DNA of 64,000 nucleotides from JOPF133 sp052144935 (lineage in GTDB: Bacteria > Acidobacteriota > Terriglobia > Bryobacterales > Bryobacteraceae), in contig JBKQPR010000214.1 in the NCBI GenBank assembly GCA_052144935.1, positions 1 through 64,000 on the forward strand. The letters are read 5' to 3'. Both the position numbers and the translations under genes were made by a program. A model generated the notes under the pieces. That model was not told the DNA's origin and searched no databases. It saw only the letters and a list, made by a program, of their open reading frames with translations. Numbering within the stretch: the stretch's first letter is position 1; every line of letters begins with the position of its first letter. Shown here one piece after another: positions 1 through 8,071 of this stretch.

Positions 1-886
1 AATACGTATACTTATGATCGTAGCCGCAGGGCAGATCCCCAAGCTGCCAGTCAAACCGCTTCCCGCAGGTGTTCTCTTTCCCGGGCGCGCACCAGCAATC
101 CCGCCCCCAATCGCGGAACGATTCCACCAGCGTGCGCAGCAGGGGCTTTTCCATCAGCACGCTGCCGCCCTCGCCCATGGTGATGTGGTGGGCGGGGTAG
201 AAACTGGTGGTCGCCAGATCCCCAAAAAGGCCCACCTTGCGCCCCCGCCAGGTGGCTCCGACCGCGTCGCAGCAGTCTTCGATCAACCAGAGTGCGTGCC
301 GCGAGGCGAAAGCCGTCACGGCGTCCAAATCGAATGGATTGCCCAGCGTGTGCGCGAAAAAAATGGCGCGCGTGCGCGGCGAAAGCGCCGCTTCAAGCTG
401 CCGGACATCGGCGTTATAGCTCGGCACGGTCACGTCGATGAAAACCGGCATGAGTCCGTTTTGCAGGATTGGATTGAGGGTGGTGGGGAAGCCGGCCGCG
501 AGCGTAATCACCTCATCGCCCGGCTGCAGGCGCCGCTCGCCCAGTTTCGGCGAGGTCAGTGCGCTGACCGCCAGAAGATCGGCCGACGATCCCGAATTCG
601 TGAGCACGCACTCGCGAATCCCCTCCCAGCGCGCAAACTCGCGCTCGAATTGTTCCGCAAATCGCCCGGTGGTCAGCCAGAAATCCAGCGAAGAATCCAC
701 CAGCAGGCGCATCTCCGAGGCGTCGAATACTTTCCCCGAAACCGGGATGGGCGTCTCGCCGGCCACGAAGGGACGCGCCCGAAAGGCCTCCGTGCAGTAC
801 TCGCCGGCCAGCTCCAGAATCTGCCGCCGCAATTGGGCGGCGCGCGAGGTGCCCTCTGGGGTGCCCTCTGGGCCCGGCCCGCTCAT
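1..886 (-). CDS. rfbH: CDP-4-dehydro-6-deoxyglucose 3-dehydratase E1 (partial)
   Basis: About 295 N-terminal residues are visible; the 3' end runs off the left edge. RfbH/E1 is a PMP- and [2Fe-2S]-dependent dehydratase that removes the C3 hydroxyl of CDP-4-keto-6-deoxyglucose on the way to 3,6-dideoxyhexoses. The PLP lysine region is replaced by a His-containing motif, AHHITMGEGG (232-241), as in the family. The cluster ligands fit C-X57-C-X1-C-X7-C exactly (C206, C264, C266, C274). The start at 886 overlaps the rfbG stop (ATGA). The N-terminus carries a Pro-Glu-Gly-Thr duplication encoded by a GC-rich repeat also seen elsewhere in the window. Confidence 0.93.
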   Translation of the reverse strand, partial: MSGPGPEGTPEGTSRAAQLRRQILELAGEYCTEAFRARPFVAGETPIPVSGKVFDASEMRLLVDSSLDFWLTTGRFAEQFEREFARWEGIRECVLTNSGSSADLLAVSALTSPKLGERRLQPGDEVITLAAGFPTTLNPILQNGLMPVFIDVTVPSYNADVRQLEAALSPRTRAIFFAHTLGNPFDLDAVTAFASRHALWLIEDCCDAVGATWRGRKVGLFGDLATTSFYPAHHITMGEGGSVLMEKPLLRTLVESFRDWGRDCWCAPGKENTCGKRFDWQLGDLPCGYDHKYTY

Positions 887-1863
887 GTCAGAAACTCCCG
901 GTACCAGGCGATGGTGCGCTCCAGACCCTCTTCCAGCGTGTAGAGCGGCCGCCAGTTCAACTCCCGCCGCGCCCGCGCCGCGCTCAGATATTGATGGCGG
1001 ATTTCGTTGCTGGCCTCGTTGCGGATGTCCGGTTCCAGATCCGACCCCATGGAACGCAAAATCCGGCGCGCCAGATCCAGCACCGTGACCTGCAGCTCGT
1101 TGGAGAAATTGAACGCCGCGCCGCCGAGCTCCGGCCGGCCATGGAGTTCCCGCGCCAGCAGCATGTAAGCCGCCGCGCCATCCTCCACGTAGAAGTAATC
1201 GCGGACGTACTGGCCATCGGAACGGATCACCGGCCGCTCCCCTCGCAGGGCCGAGCGTATGGTGCTTGGCACAATCCGATTCCAGTTCAAATCGCCGCCC
1301 CCATAAAAGTTCCCGCAGCGCGTGATGGCTACCGGCAGCCCGAAGGTCTTGGCGTACGAGTGGGCGATCATGTCGGCACAGGCCTTGCTGACATCGTAAG
1401 GGTGGCACGCCGCCAGCGGGGCGTCCTCGGTGTACGGCAAACTCGGCTGATCGCCATAAGCCTTATCGGAGGAAGCCACCACCACCGCCCGGACAGTGGG
1501 CGCCCGCCGGCAGGCTTCCAATACATTCCACGTGCCCTGGATATTGCTCTCGAAGGTCGATAGCGGATTGCGATTGGCGATCCCCACGATGGCCTGGGCA
1601 GCCACGTGCATGACCGTGTTCACCTCATACTCGCCCACCACCCGCTCCACCAGGCCGCGTTCGCAGATGTCGCCGCGGACCACGCTCACCGAGTCCAGAA
1701 GCTGGCTGCGCACTAGCTCGCTGTGCGGCACCCAGTCGCGCATCACGCAAACTATCCTGGCGCCAGCTTCGAGCAGGCGGCGTGTCAGCCACGACCCCAA
1801 GAGACCTGTAGCGCCGGTAACCAGCACCGGCCGGTCCCGCCAGAAATCCGAATCTATGCCCAT
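883..1863 (-). CDS. rfbG: CDP-glucose 4,6-dehydratase
   Basis: 326 aa extended SDR that converts CDP-glucose to CDP-4-keto-6-deoxyglucose. The NAD-binding motif TGATGLLG lies at 16-23, the SSDKAYG stretch typical of this subfamily at 131-137, and the catalytic Tyr156-x3-Lys160 follows in PYDVSK. It is slightly shorter than the roughly 355 aa usual for RfbG. It is translationally coupled to both neighbours: it overlaps the end of rfbF by about 10 bp and its stop overlaps the rfbH start. RfbF-G-H are the complete set up to the dideoxy intermediate; the final reductase/epimerase is outside the visible sequence. Confidence 0.9.
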   Translation of the reverse strand: MGIDSDFWRDRPVLVTGATGLLGSWLTRRLLEAGARIVCVMRDWVPHSELVRSQLLDSVSVVRGDICERGLVERVVGEYEVNTVMHVAAQAIVGIANRNPLSTFESNIQGTWNVLEACRRAPTVRAVVVASSDKAYGDQPSLPYTEDAPLAACHPYDVSKACADMIAHSYAKTFGLPVAITRCGNFYGGGDLNWNRIVPSTIRSALRGERPVIRSDGQYVRDYFYVEDGAAAYMLLARELHGRPELGGAAFNFSNELQVTVLDLARRILRSMGSDLEPDIRNEASNEIRHQYLSAARARRELNWRPLYTLEEGLERTIAWYREFLT

Positions 1864-2627
1864 ACTTTCCAGGGAGCCGCCTTTCTACTCCAGAGTTCAT
1901 TGAGGTGCTGGTATTCGCGGAACGTGTCCATGGCGTAAAAGAATCCATTATGGCGGTAAGCCATCAGTTGGCCGTCCGCCGCAATTCGTTCCAAAGGCTC
2001 CCGTTCGAAAATGCATTCGTCGCCACCCAGGTAATCGATCACCTTGCGGTCCAGCACGAAAAAGCCGGCGCTCATCCAGCCTTCCGATTTGGGTTTCTCG
2101 ATAAACCGTTGGACCAGGTTTTCGTCCAGCTCCACGATTCCAAAGCGCGAGACCGGCGCCACCGTAGTGACGGTCGCCAGCTTTCCATGATTCTTGTGAA
2201 ATGCCAGGAGCTCGGCGATGTTCACATCGCTCACCCCGTCGCCGTAGGTCATCAGGAAGGTATCGCCATCGAGGTACCGGGCCGCGCGGCGCACTCGCCC
2301 GCCGGTCATGGTTTCCGACCCCGTTTCGGCCAGCGTCACGGTGAAATCCTGTTCATCGTGGCGGCCATGGTAGTGAATGCGCGACTTCTCGCCCAGGCAG
2401 ATGCTGAAGTCGTTATTCATGGCCTCGTAGTTCAGAAAGTATTCCTTGATGACGTTGCCGCGGTAGCCCAGGCACAGCACGAAATCGCGAAACCCATAGT
2501 GGGCATAGATTTTCATCACATGCCACAGGATAGGCCGACCCCCAACCTCCACCATCGGCTTGGGGCGAAACTCGGTTTCTTCGCGAAGGCGGGTGCCCAG
2601 GCCACCGCATAAGATCACCACTTTCAC
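1854..2627 (-). CDS. rfbF: glucose-1-phosphate cytidylyltransferase
   Basis: 257 aa from a GTG start at 2627, which matches the usual RfbF length; a longer open frame to 3173 lacks family content upstream and is not used. It joins CTP and glucose-1-phosphate to form CDP-glucose. The nucleotidyltransferase signature runs from GGLGTRL near residue 8 to PKPMVEVGG, and MTYGDGVSDVN is the conserved metal/substrate loop. It is the first gene of the rfbFGH operon, with overlaps throughout. No clear promoter could be picked out upstream. Confidence 0.93.
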   Translation of the reverse strand: MKVVILCGGLGTRLREETEFRPKPMVEVGGRPILWHVMKIYAHYGFRDFVLCLGYRGNVIKEYFLNYEAMNNDFSICLGEKSRIHYHGRHDEQDFTVTLAETGSETMTGGRVRRAARYLDGDTFLMTYGDGVSDVNIAELLAFHKNHGKLATVTTVAPVSRFGIVELDENLVQRFIEKPKSEGWMSAGFFVLDRKVIDYLGGDECIFEREPLERIAADGQLMAYRHNGFFYAMDTFREYQHLNELWSRKAAPWKVWA

Positions 2628-2944
2628 AGTATTCAGTGTACAGGGAGGGCCTTTGCGGGCAAAATCCGCCGTGGGGACGATCCGCGATGACCGCGCTGGA
2701 AACGGAGGCGCGGCGGCCTGGCATCGGGAGCCAGGAACGGGTTCGTTGGAAGCCGCCCAAGTGGTTGAATTGGTTTGGGTTGGCCTCGTGAAATGGCTTC
2801 GTTTGGTATTTTCCCTCGCGAGCTCCTTGAGCCATTTGCTTTCCTCCCTGGTGATCGGTGACAAAGGGCGCCCGGTGCCCGGTTTCGGCCTGGTAGCACA
2901 GGAATAGCGACCAGACCCGCAGCCTCCTTCACCCCACATGTAGC
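2628..2944. other. intergenic region upstream of rfbF
   Basis: About 317 bp separate rfbF (leftward) from the PIN fragment (rightward). Open frames here are shadows without recognisable domains. Presumably it holds the rfbF promoter, but I see no convincing -35/-10 pair, terminator or repeat. Confidence 0.4.
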
Positions 2945-3373
2945 ATGGGAGCCGGACTGGCCCTGCGGCCGATATCGGTAAGTGGCTGGAAGGAAAAGGG
3001 GATCTGGGAAGCGAAGTTGGTGAAGAGCGTTCGCTCGGCTCCGCGAGGGGACCGGCTGCGGCTGAGCACGCAGGTACTGCAGGAGCTTTTCGTAACACTG
3101 ACCAGGAAAGTGCGCCAGCCTTGCTCGAGCGAGGAAGCTCTGGCGGTACTGGAAGATCTGACGGCCTGGCCACTGATGGTGGTCGATTATACGGCGATTC
3201 GAGCCGCAGTCAGGTTGGCCGGCCAAGCCAGGCTCTCATTCTGCGATGCCCTGGTAGTCGTCGCGGCAGTGCGGGCCGGCGCGGCGGTGCTGTACACCGA
3301 AGATTTGAACCATGGGCAGGAAATCCTCGGCGTCCGAATCAGCAATCCGTTCCTCCCGGGGAAGCCGGAATGA
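2945..3373 (+). pseudogene. N-terminally truncated PIN-domain toxin (VapC-like) remnant
   Basis: The C-terminal two thirds of a PIN ribonuclease are readable: STQVLQELFVTLTRKV, then FCDALVVVAAVRAGA with the acidic Asp, and LYTEDLNHGQ with the last conserved acidic pair. The first part, about 40 residues, does not resemble a PIN start, and the initial catalytic Asp of the usual hydrophobic-D-T-N strand is absent. No antitoxin gene lies upstream. It is probably the stump of a TA module. Confidence 0.65.
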
Positions 3374-3420
3374 CCCCTACCTGGACCCAGCCGCTCCCAA
3401 TTCATTAAGATGGACACCAG

Positions 3421-4869
3421 ATGGCGCCCGGCTCCACCTCGGTTCCCCTGTGTGTCGATTTGGATGGCACCGTAATTTATAGCGATCTGCTCTGGGAATC
3501 GCTCGCCCAACTGCTGGGGCGGAAGCCATGGCTGCTGTTGTTGGTCCCGTTCTGGCTGCTGTCCGGCCGCGCCGCCCTGAAGCGCCGGCTGGCGCAGGCG
3601 GTCGATCTCGATCCCGCCGCCCTGCCCTATAATCACGCCCTTCTGGAATGGCTTCGTTCCGAGAAACGCGCCGGCCGCACGCTGGTCCTCGCCACCGCCG
3701 CCGACCAGCGCCTGGCCCGGAGCGTGGCGCAGTACCTGGGCATCTTCGACGAGGTCGTCGCCAGCGACGGCGTTCACAATCTCAAAGCCGGCATCAAGCT
3801 GCAGCGTCTGGAAACGCTCATCGGCGGCCCTTTCGATTACGTGGGAAACTCCACCGCCGATCTCCCGGTGTGGCGCAAGTGCCGCAAAGCCATTCTCAGC
3901 AACGCGCCCGTGGCGCTCATCGAACGCACCCGCGCGGAAGCCACCGTGGACCGCGTTTTTCCGGCGGAGGGCGGCGGCGCCCGAGCACTCATCCGCTGCC
4001 TGCGCCCGCATCAGTGGTTGAAGAACCTGCTGGTGTTTGTTCCGCTAATCGCTTCCCACCGCCTGTTCGACACAGCCAGCCTGTTCCAGACCGCCGAAGC
4101 CTTTGCCGCGTTCTGTTTGTGCGCCTCGGCCGTTTATGTCCTCAACGACATGGCGGATCTCCAGGCCGACCGCCTGCACCCCACCAAGTGCCGCCGGCCC
4201 TTCGCCTCGGGCTCGCTCTCCCTGGCCGCCGGACTCCTCCTGGCGCCGGCGCTCGGCGTTCTATCCCTGCTCATCGCGCGCGGCCTGCCGGTGCTTTCGA
4301 CGGTCGTCCTGGCCGCCTATTTTCTCCTTTCCACCGCCTACTCGCTGTTTCTGAAGCGGCAGGTGCTGCTGGACGTTTTCGCCCTGGCCTCTCTGTACAC
4401 TTTCCGCCTGGTGATGGGCCATGTTTCCGCCAGTGTGCCTTTCTCGCCGTGGCTGCTGTCCTTTTCCTTTTTCGTGTTCCTGAGCCTGGCGTATTGCAAG
4501 CGCACCGCGGAGCTTTACCGTCTGCGCCAGCAGGGCGGGGGACTGGCGCCCGGCCGCGAGTACCGCGATTCCGACCTGGAGTTGCTCACCCTTTTCGGCA
4601 CCGCCAGCGGTTTCGCCGCCTCGCTGGTTCTCACCCTTTACCTCGACAGCGAAAAAGTGCAGCAGCTTTACCGGCGGCCCATGCTCCTCTGGCTCTTGTT
4701 TCCGTTGCTGCTCTATTGGGTCAGCCGCATCTGGATTCTGGCGCATCGCGGGCAAATGGACGAAGACCCGATCCAGTTTGCCCTGAAAGACCGCGTCACT
4801 TATGTGGTGGCGGCGATTGGCGCGGCCATCCTGATACTTGCCACCCGCCCGCCGGCATGGTTACCCTGA
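3421..4869 (+). CDS. HAD phosphatase-UbiA prenyltransferase fusion (DPPR synthase-like)
   Basis: 482 aa, two modules. Residues 1-185 form a HAD-type domain with DLDGT at 13-17. From about 190 a UbiA-type membrane domain follows with about 8-9 hydrophobic segments, the metal/diphosphate motif NDMADLQADRLH at 242-253, and KRTAEL at 360-365, which resembles decaprenyl-phosphate phosphoribosyltransferases. A plausible job is transfer of a phosphosugar (e.g. phosphoribose) to polyprenyl phosphate at the membrane, with the HAD domain removing the phosphate. It heads a compact operon with a membrane protein, a flavin oxidoreductase and an SDR. The substrate is inferred; other UbiA reactions are possible. 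Confidence 0.82.
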   Translation: MAPGSTSVPLCVDLDGTVIYSDLLWESLAQLLGRKPWLLLLVPFWLLSGRAALKRRLAQAVDLDPAALPYNHALLEWLRSEKRAGRTLVLATAADQRLARSVAQYLGIFDEVVASDGVHNLKAGIKLQRLETLIGGPFDYVGNSTADLPVWRKCRKAILSNAPVALIERTRAEATVDRVFPAEGGGARALIRCLRPHQWLKNLLVFVPLIASHRLFDTASLFQTAEAFAAFCLCASAVYVLNDMADLQADRLHPTKCRRPFASGSLSLAAGLLLAPALGVLSLLIARGLPVLSTVVLAAYFLLSTAYSLFLKRQVLLDVFALASLYTFRLVMGHVSASVPFSPWLLSFSFFVFLSLAYCKRTAELYRLRQQGGGLAPGREYRDSDLELLTLFGTASGFAASLVLTLYLDSEKVQQLYRRPMLLWLLFPLLLYWVSRIWILAHRGQMDEDPIQFALKDRVTYVVAAIGAAILILATRPPAWLP

Positions 4870-4875
4870 CAACGA

Positions 4876-5280
4876 ATGCTCCAGCACCTGTTTCAGAGCA
4901 CCGTTTCCGCGCTGTGCTATGAACTCGCCGGGGCCCATGCCGGGGCCGTCGCCGCGCCCCACGCCGAGGGCGGCGGCGACGAGCTGGCCGCGCCTTTCAA
5001 CGATATAACTCGCTTTGTCATCCGCCAGCACCGCAATATGCCGCAAGTTTTGGGCTGCGCCATCCAACTGGCCACCCTTCTCTTCGCCGTGATGGCTCTG
5101 GCGCGCCATGGCGCCCTGTTCCACCAACTGCCGCCGCCGCGCCGCCACGTGCAGGTCGCCGCCTGGACCGTCTCCCGGTTAGGACCCTGCCGCGACCTGA
5201 TGAAGTTCTATTCGGGCCTGGTGATCCTGGCTTTGTACTCGCGGCCCCGGCTGGCGCTAGCCTTGGGGCAGGCCGAATGA
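4876..5280 (+). CDS. small membrane protein of unknown function
   Basis: 134 aa, starting 6 bp after the HAD-UbiA stop and overlapping the GMC oxidoreductase start (ATGA). A hydrophobic stretch around 58-75 and a C-terminal one ending in FYSGLVILALYS suggest one or two membrane segments. A basic, proline-rich loop lies between them. I do not recognise a family. Its position between a membrane prenyltransferase and a flavoenzyme suggests an anchoring or partner role, which is inference only. Confidence 0.7.
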   Translation: MLQHLFQSTVSALCYELAGAHAGAVAAPHAEGGGDELAAPFNDITRFVIRQHRNMPQVLGCAIQLATLLFAVMALARHGALFHQLPPPRRHVQVAAWTVSRLGPCRDLMKFYSGLVILALYSRPRLALALGQAE

Positions 5281-6707
5281 GCCAGACGCCCTTGCGCTGC
5301 CAGGACCTGGTGATCGGCTCCGGTCCAGGCGGCGCGGTGACCGCCGCGCTGTTGGCGGAAGGCAGGCGCGATGTCCTCATCCTCGAAGAGGGGCGCTGCC
5401 TGCCGCTCGAATCCTGCGAGGCCTTCAGCATGGAAGAGGTGCTGCAAAAATACCGTTCCGGCGGACTGAATCCGGCCCTCGGCCGCCCCAAGATCGCCCT
5501 CGTCGAAGGCTGCTGTGCGGGCGGAGGCAGCGAAATCAACAGCGCCCTCTACCATCGCACCCCCGAGGAAATCCTCGAACTCTGGCGCGGCCGGTATGAC
5601 GTCCGCGATTTCGGTCCGGCCGAAATGGAGCCGCATTTCCGCTACTGCGAAGGAGCCCTCTCGGTATGCCTGACTCCCGGCCAGACTCCCATCGCCTCCC
5701 GAAAACTGCTGCAAGGCGCGGATTCGCTCGGCTGGCGCGCCATGGAAGCGCCGCGCTGTTTCCGCTATGATGGTGGCGCCAGCCAGGATGGCTCTCCTCT
5801 GGGCACTCGCCAATCCATGACCAAGACCTTTCTGCCCCGGGCGCTCTCCGCGGGCGCCCGCCTGGTCGCGGAAACCCGCGCCCTGCTGCTCGATCACCAG
5901 CATGACAAATGGAACGTGACGCTCTCGCAGCGCGGCGAAACCGCGAGAGCCGTCGCCGATTCGGTCTTCGTGTGCGGTGGCGCGGTCGAGACGCCCGCGT
6001 TGCTGCGGCGCTCTGGCATCACTCGCAACATCGGCAACACCCTGGCGCTGCATCCCACCGTCAAGGTGGTGGCCCGCTTCCCCGAAGAGGTCAACCACGA
6101 GCATCTCGGTGTTCCGGTCCACCAGGTGAGGGAATTCGCGCCGCACATGAGCCTCGGCTGTTCCATCTCGTCGCTGCCGTACCTCATGCTCGGCACGGCC
6201 GATTACCCGGATCGCCGCAACCTGATTCGCAGCCAGTGGCGGCACATGGCCGTCTACTACGCCATGATCGCCGGCCCCGCTGCCGGCAGGGTGCGCAATG
6301 CGGGTCCCGACGCCCTGGTCCGCTATCGGCTGTCGCCCGCCGATTGGCGCAACCTCAGCCTGGGCCTGCGCCGCCTTTCGAGGCTGCTCCTGGCTGCCGG
6401 CGCGGTAGAACTCTACCCCTCGCTCTCCGGCTTATCCCCGCTGCGCACGGAAGACGATCTCTCGCTGATCCCCGCCGAACTTCCCGCCGATCGCACCAGC
6501 CTCATGTCCGTGCACCTGTTCTCCTCCTGTCCGATGGGCGAGAACCGCGCCCTGTGCGCCACCGACAGCTTCGGCCGCGTGCATGGCGTGCCGGACCTCT
6601 TCATCCACGACGCCAGCCTGCTGTGCACGGCGCCGGGCGTCAATCCGCAGGGCAGCATCGTGGCGCTGGCGCGCCGCAATACTCTGCACTACCTGGAGAG
6701 CCGATGA
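5277..6707 (+). CDS. GMC-family FAD-dependent oxidoreductase
   Basis: 476 aa. The FAD-binding GSGPGG is at 14-19, followed by LILEEGR (ribose-binding acidic residue) and a GMC-like CCAGGGSEINSALY segment. The C-terminus has HLFSSCPMGENRAL and IHDASLLCTAPGVNPQGSI, the conserved GMC flavin/catalytic end. It oxidises an alcohol, substrate unknown. It overlaps the genes on both sides, so it is co-translated with the HAD-UbiA protein and the SDR. In that setting it could oxidise a lipid-linked sugar hydroxyl, as DprE1 does in the unrelated mycobacterial system; this is inference. Confidence 0.88.
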   Translation: MSQTPLRCQDLVIGSGPGGAVTAALLAEGRRDVLILEEGRCLPLESCEAFSMEEVLQKYRSGGLNPALGRPKIALVEGCCAGGGSEINSALYHRTPEEILELWRGRYDVRDFGPAEMEPHFRYCEGALSVCLTPGQTPIASRKLLQGADSLGWRAMEAPRCFRYDGGASQDGSPLGTRQSMTKTFLPRALSAGARLVAETRALLLDHQHDKWNVTLSQRGETARAVADSVFVCGGAVETPALLRRSGITRNIGNTLALHPTVKVVARFPEEVNHEHLGVPVHQVREFAPHMSLGCSISSLPYLMLGTADYPDRRNLIRSQWRHMAVYYAMIAGPAAGRVRNAGPDALVRYRLSPADWRNLSLGLRRLSRLLLAAGAVELYPSLSGLSPLRTEDDLSLIPAELPADRTSLMSVHLFSSCPMGENRALCATDSFGRVHGVPDLFIHDASLLCTAPGVNPQGSIVALARRNTLHYLESR

Positions 6708-7777
6708 CCGGGTCCGGCTCCGGGTCCGGCCCCATCCTCATCACCGGCGCGCTCGGCTGGCTGGGAAAGCGCCTCACCCGGCTCCTGGCCGAAGGCCAGT
6801 ACAACTTCCTGCTCGGCGGCCGGCCTGAGATCCGCTGTCTGCTGCTGCCCGGACAGGATGCCAGCGAACTCCGCTCCCTGGTTCCAACAGGACACGCGCC
6901 GCATGTGGAGGTTGTCGCGGGCGACCTGCGCTATCCCCAGGACTGCGCGCGTTTTCTTGCGAACAGCGCCGGCGCCCTGCTCCTCCACACCGCCGGCATC
7001 ATCCATCCGCGGCGAGTCCGGGAGTTCTACGAGGTTAACGTGCAGGGCGCCATCAACCTGCTGGCCGCCGCTCGCAAAGCGCACGTGCGGAGGGCGGTGA
7101 TGGTCTCCTCCAATTCGCCGCTCGGCTGCAATCCGCACCCCGATCACCTCTTCGACGAGAGTTCCCCCTATCACCCCTATATGAACTATGGCCGCTCGAA
7201 AATGCGGATGGAGCAGGCCGCTATGGCCGCCTCCCCAGCCGGCGGCCTGGAAACCGTGATTGTCCGCCCGCCGTGGTTCTACGGACCCGATCAGCCGCCC
7301 CGCCAGACGCTCTTCTTCCGGATGGTGAAGGGTGGCAAGGCCCCGCTGGTGGGCCGCGGCGAAAACCTGCGCTCCATGGTATACGTGGACAACCTCATCC
7401 AGGGCCTGCTGCTGGCCGCCACGCACGCTGCCGCCGCCGGACAAATCTACTGGATCGCCGACCGCCGGCCCTACGCCATGCGCGAGATTATCGACACCAT
7501 CGAACGTCTGCTGGAAGAGGAGTTCAGCATTCCCGTGGCCCACCGCCGCCTGCGAATGCCGGGTTTCGCGAGCACCGTGGCCGAAGCCGCCGACGCGGTC
7601 ATCCAGGCGGCCGGCCTGTACCACCAGAAGATCCACGTGCTTTCCGAGATGAACAAGACCATCGCCTGCTCCATCCAAAAGGCCGAGCGCGAGCTGGGCT
7701 ACCGGCCGCAAGTGGCCCTGGAGGAAGGCATGCGGCGCAGCATCCGATGGTGCTTGGAAAGGGGCATCGCCATCTGA
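6704..7777 (+). CDS. extended SDR (3-beta-HSD/epimerase-like) oxidoreductase
   Basis: 357 aa from the ATG at 6704 that overlaps the GMC stop; a longer open frame upstream only shadows the GMC gene. The Rossmann motif TGALGWLG is at 14-21, GDLRYP follows the acidic-cofactor region, and the active site is Tyr162-x3-Lys166 (YGRSK). It is NAD(P)-dependent and ends the four-gene operon. Paired with the flavin oxidase it could complete an oxidation-reduction epimerisation of a lipid-linked sugar. A sterol/terpenoid-type substrate is the main alternative. Confidence 0.85.
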   Translation: MTGSGSGSGPILITGALGWLGKRLTRLLAEGQYNFLLGGRPEIRCLLLPGQDASELRSLVPTGHAPHVEVVAGDLRYPQDCARFLANSAGALLLHTAGIIHPRRVREFYEVNVQGAINLLAAARKAHVRRAVMVSSNSPLGCNPHPDHLFDESSPYHPYMNYGRSKMRMEQAAMAASPAGGLETVIVRPPWFYGPDQPPRQTLFFRMVKGGKAPLVGRGENLRSMVYVDNLIQGLLLAATHAAAAGQIYWIADRRPYAMREIIDTIERLLEEEFSIPVAHRRLRMPGFASTVAEAADAVIQAAGLYHQKIHVLSEMNKTIACSIQKAERELGYRPQVALEEGMRRSIRWCLERGIAI

Positions 7778-7796
7778 ACAAAACCTCGCGCGGCCA

Positions 7797-7831
7797 CAGG
7801 GTCGCAGGTTCGATCCCTACCTGGGGAGCCA
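7797..7831 (+). other. tRNA 3'-end-like fragment (possible attachment-site remnant)
   Basis: Reads as the end of a tRNA: T-stem GCAGG (7804-7808), T-loop TTCGATC, pairing strand CCTAC (one mismatch), acceptor strand CTGGGGA, discriminator G and CCA at 7829-7831. No D-arm, anticodon arm or matching 5' acceptor strand precedes it; the SDR stop is only 20 bp upstream. It marks the left edge of a 2.1-kb accessory patch, as attachment sites of integrating elements often do. Confidence 0.5.
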
Positions 7832-8071
7832 GCAAAATCGGTCTTTCAAACGTGAGCTTTATGGGCCACCCCAATTCAACACTCGAACCGGCCCGCATCG
7901 CCAGCAGTTTCGACAAACGCGGTTCCTGGACCGTATTAGACCGTTATGCCCGCTCAAACGAGAATTCCGTTCTCCTTGTGCGTGCGGCCGAGGAGCGGGG
8001 CACTCTGTCTTCTGCCTCCTGACTTCTGGCTTCCATATCCCGCGGGGATATCAAGGCGGAGCCTTGGCTAG

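Noticed and set aside
1854..3173. 439-codon version of rfbF
   Set aside because: The extra N-terminal 180 residues are low-complexity and unlike any cytidylyltransferase; the GTG at 2627 gives the normal 257 aa.
5909..7777. 622-codon SDR gene
   Set aside because: The first 265 codons shadow the GMC gene in another frame; the ATG at 6704 is coupled to the GMC stop and begins right before the Rossmann motif.
7797..7831. Complete tRNA gene
   Set aside because: Only the T-arm and acceptor 3' strand with CCA are present; no anticodon or D-arm upstream.
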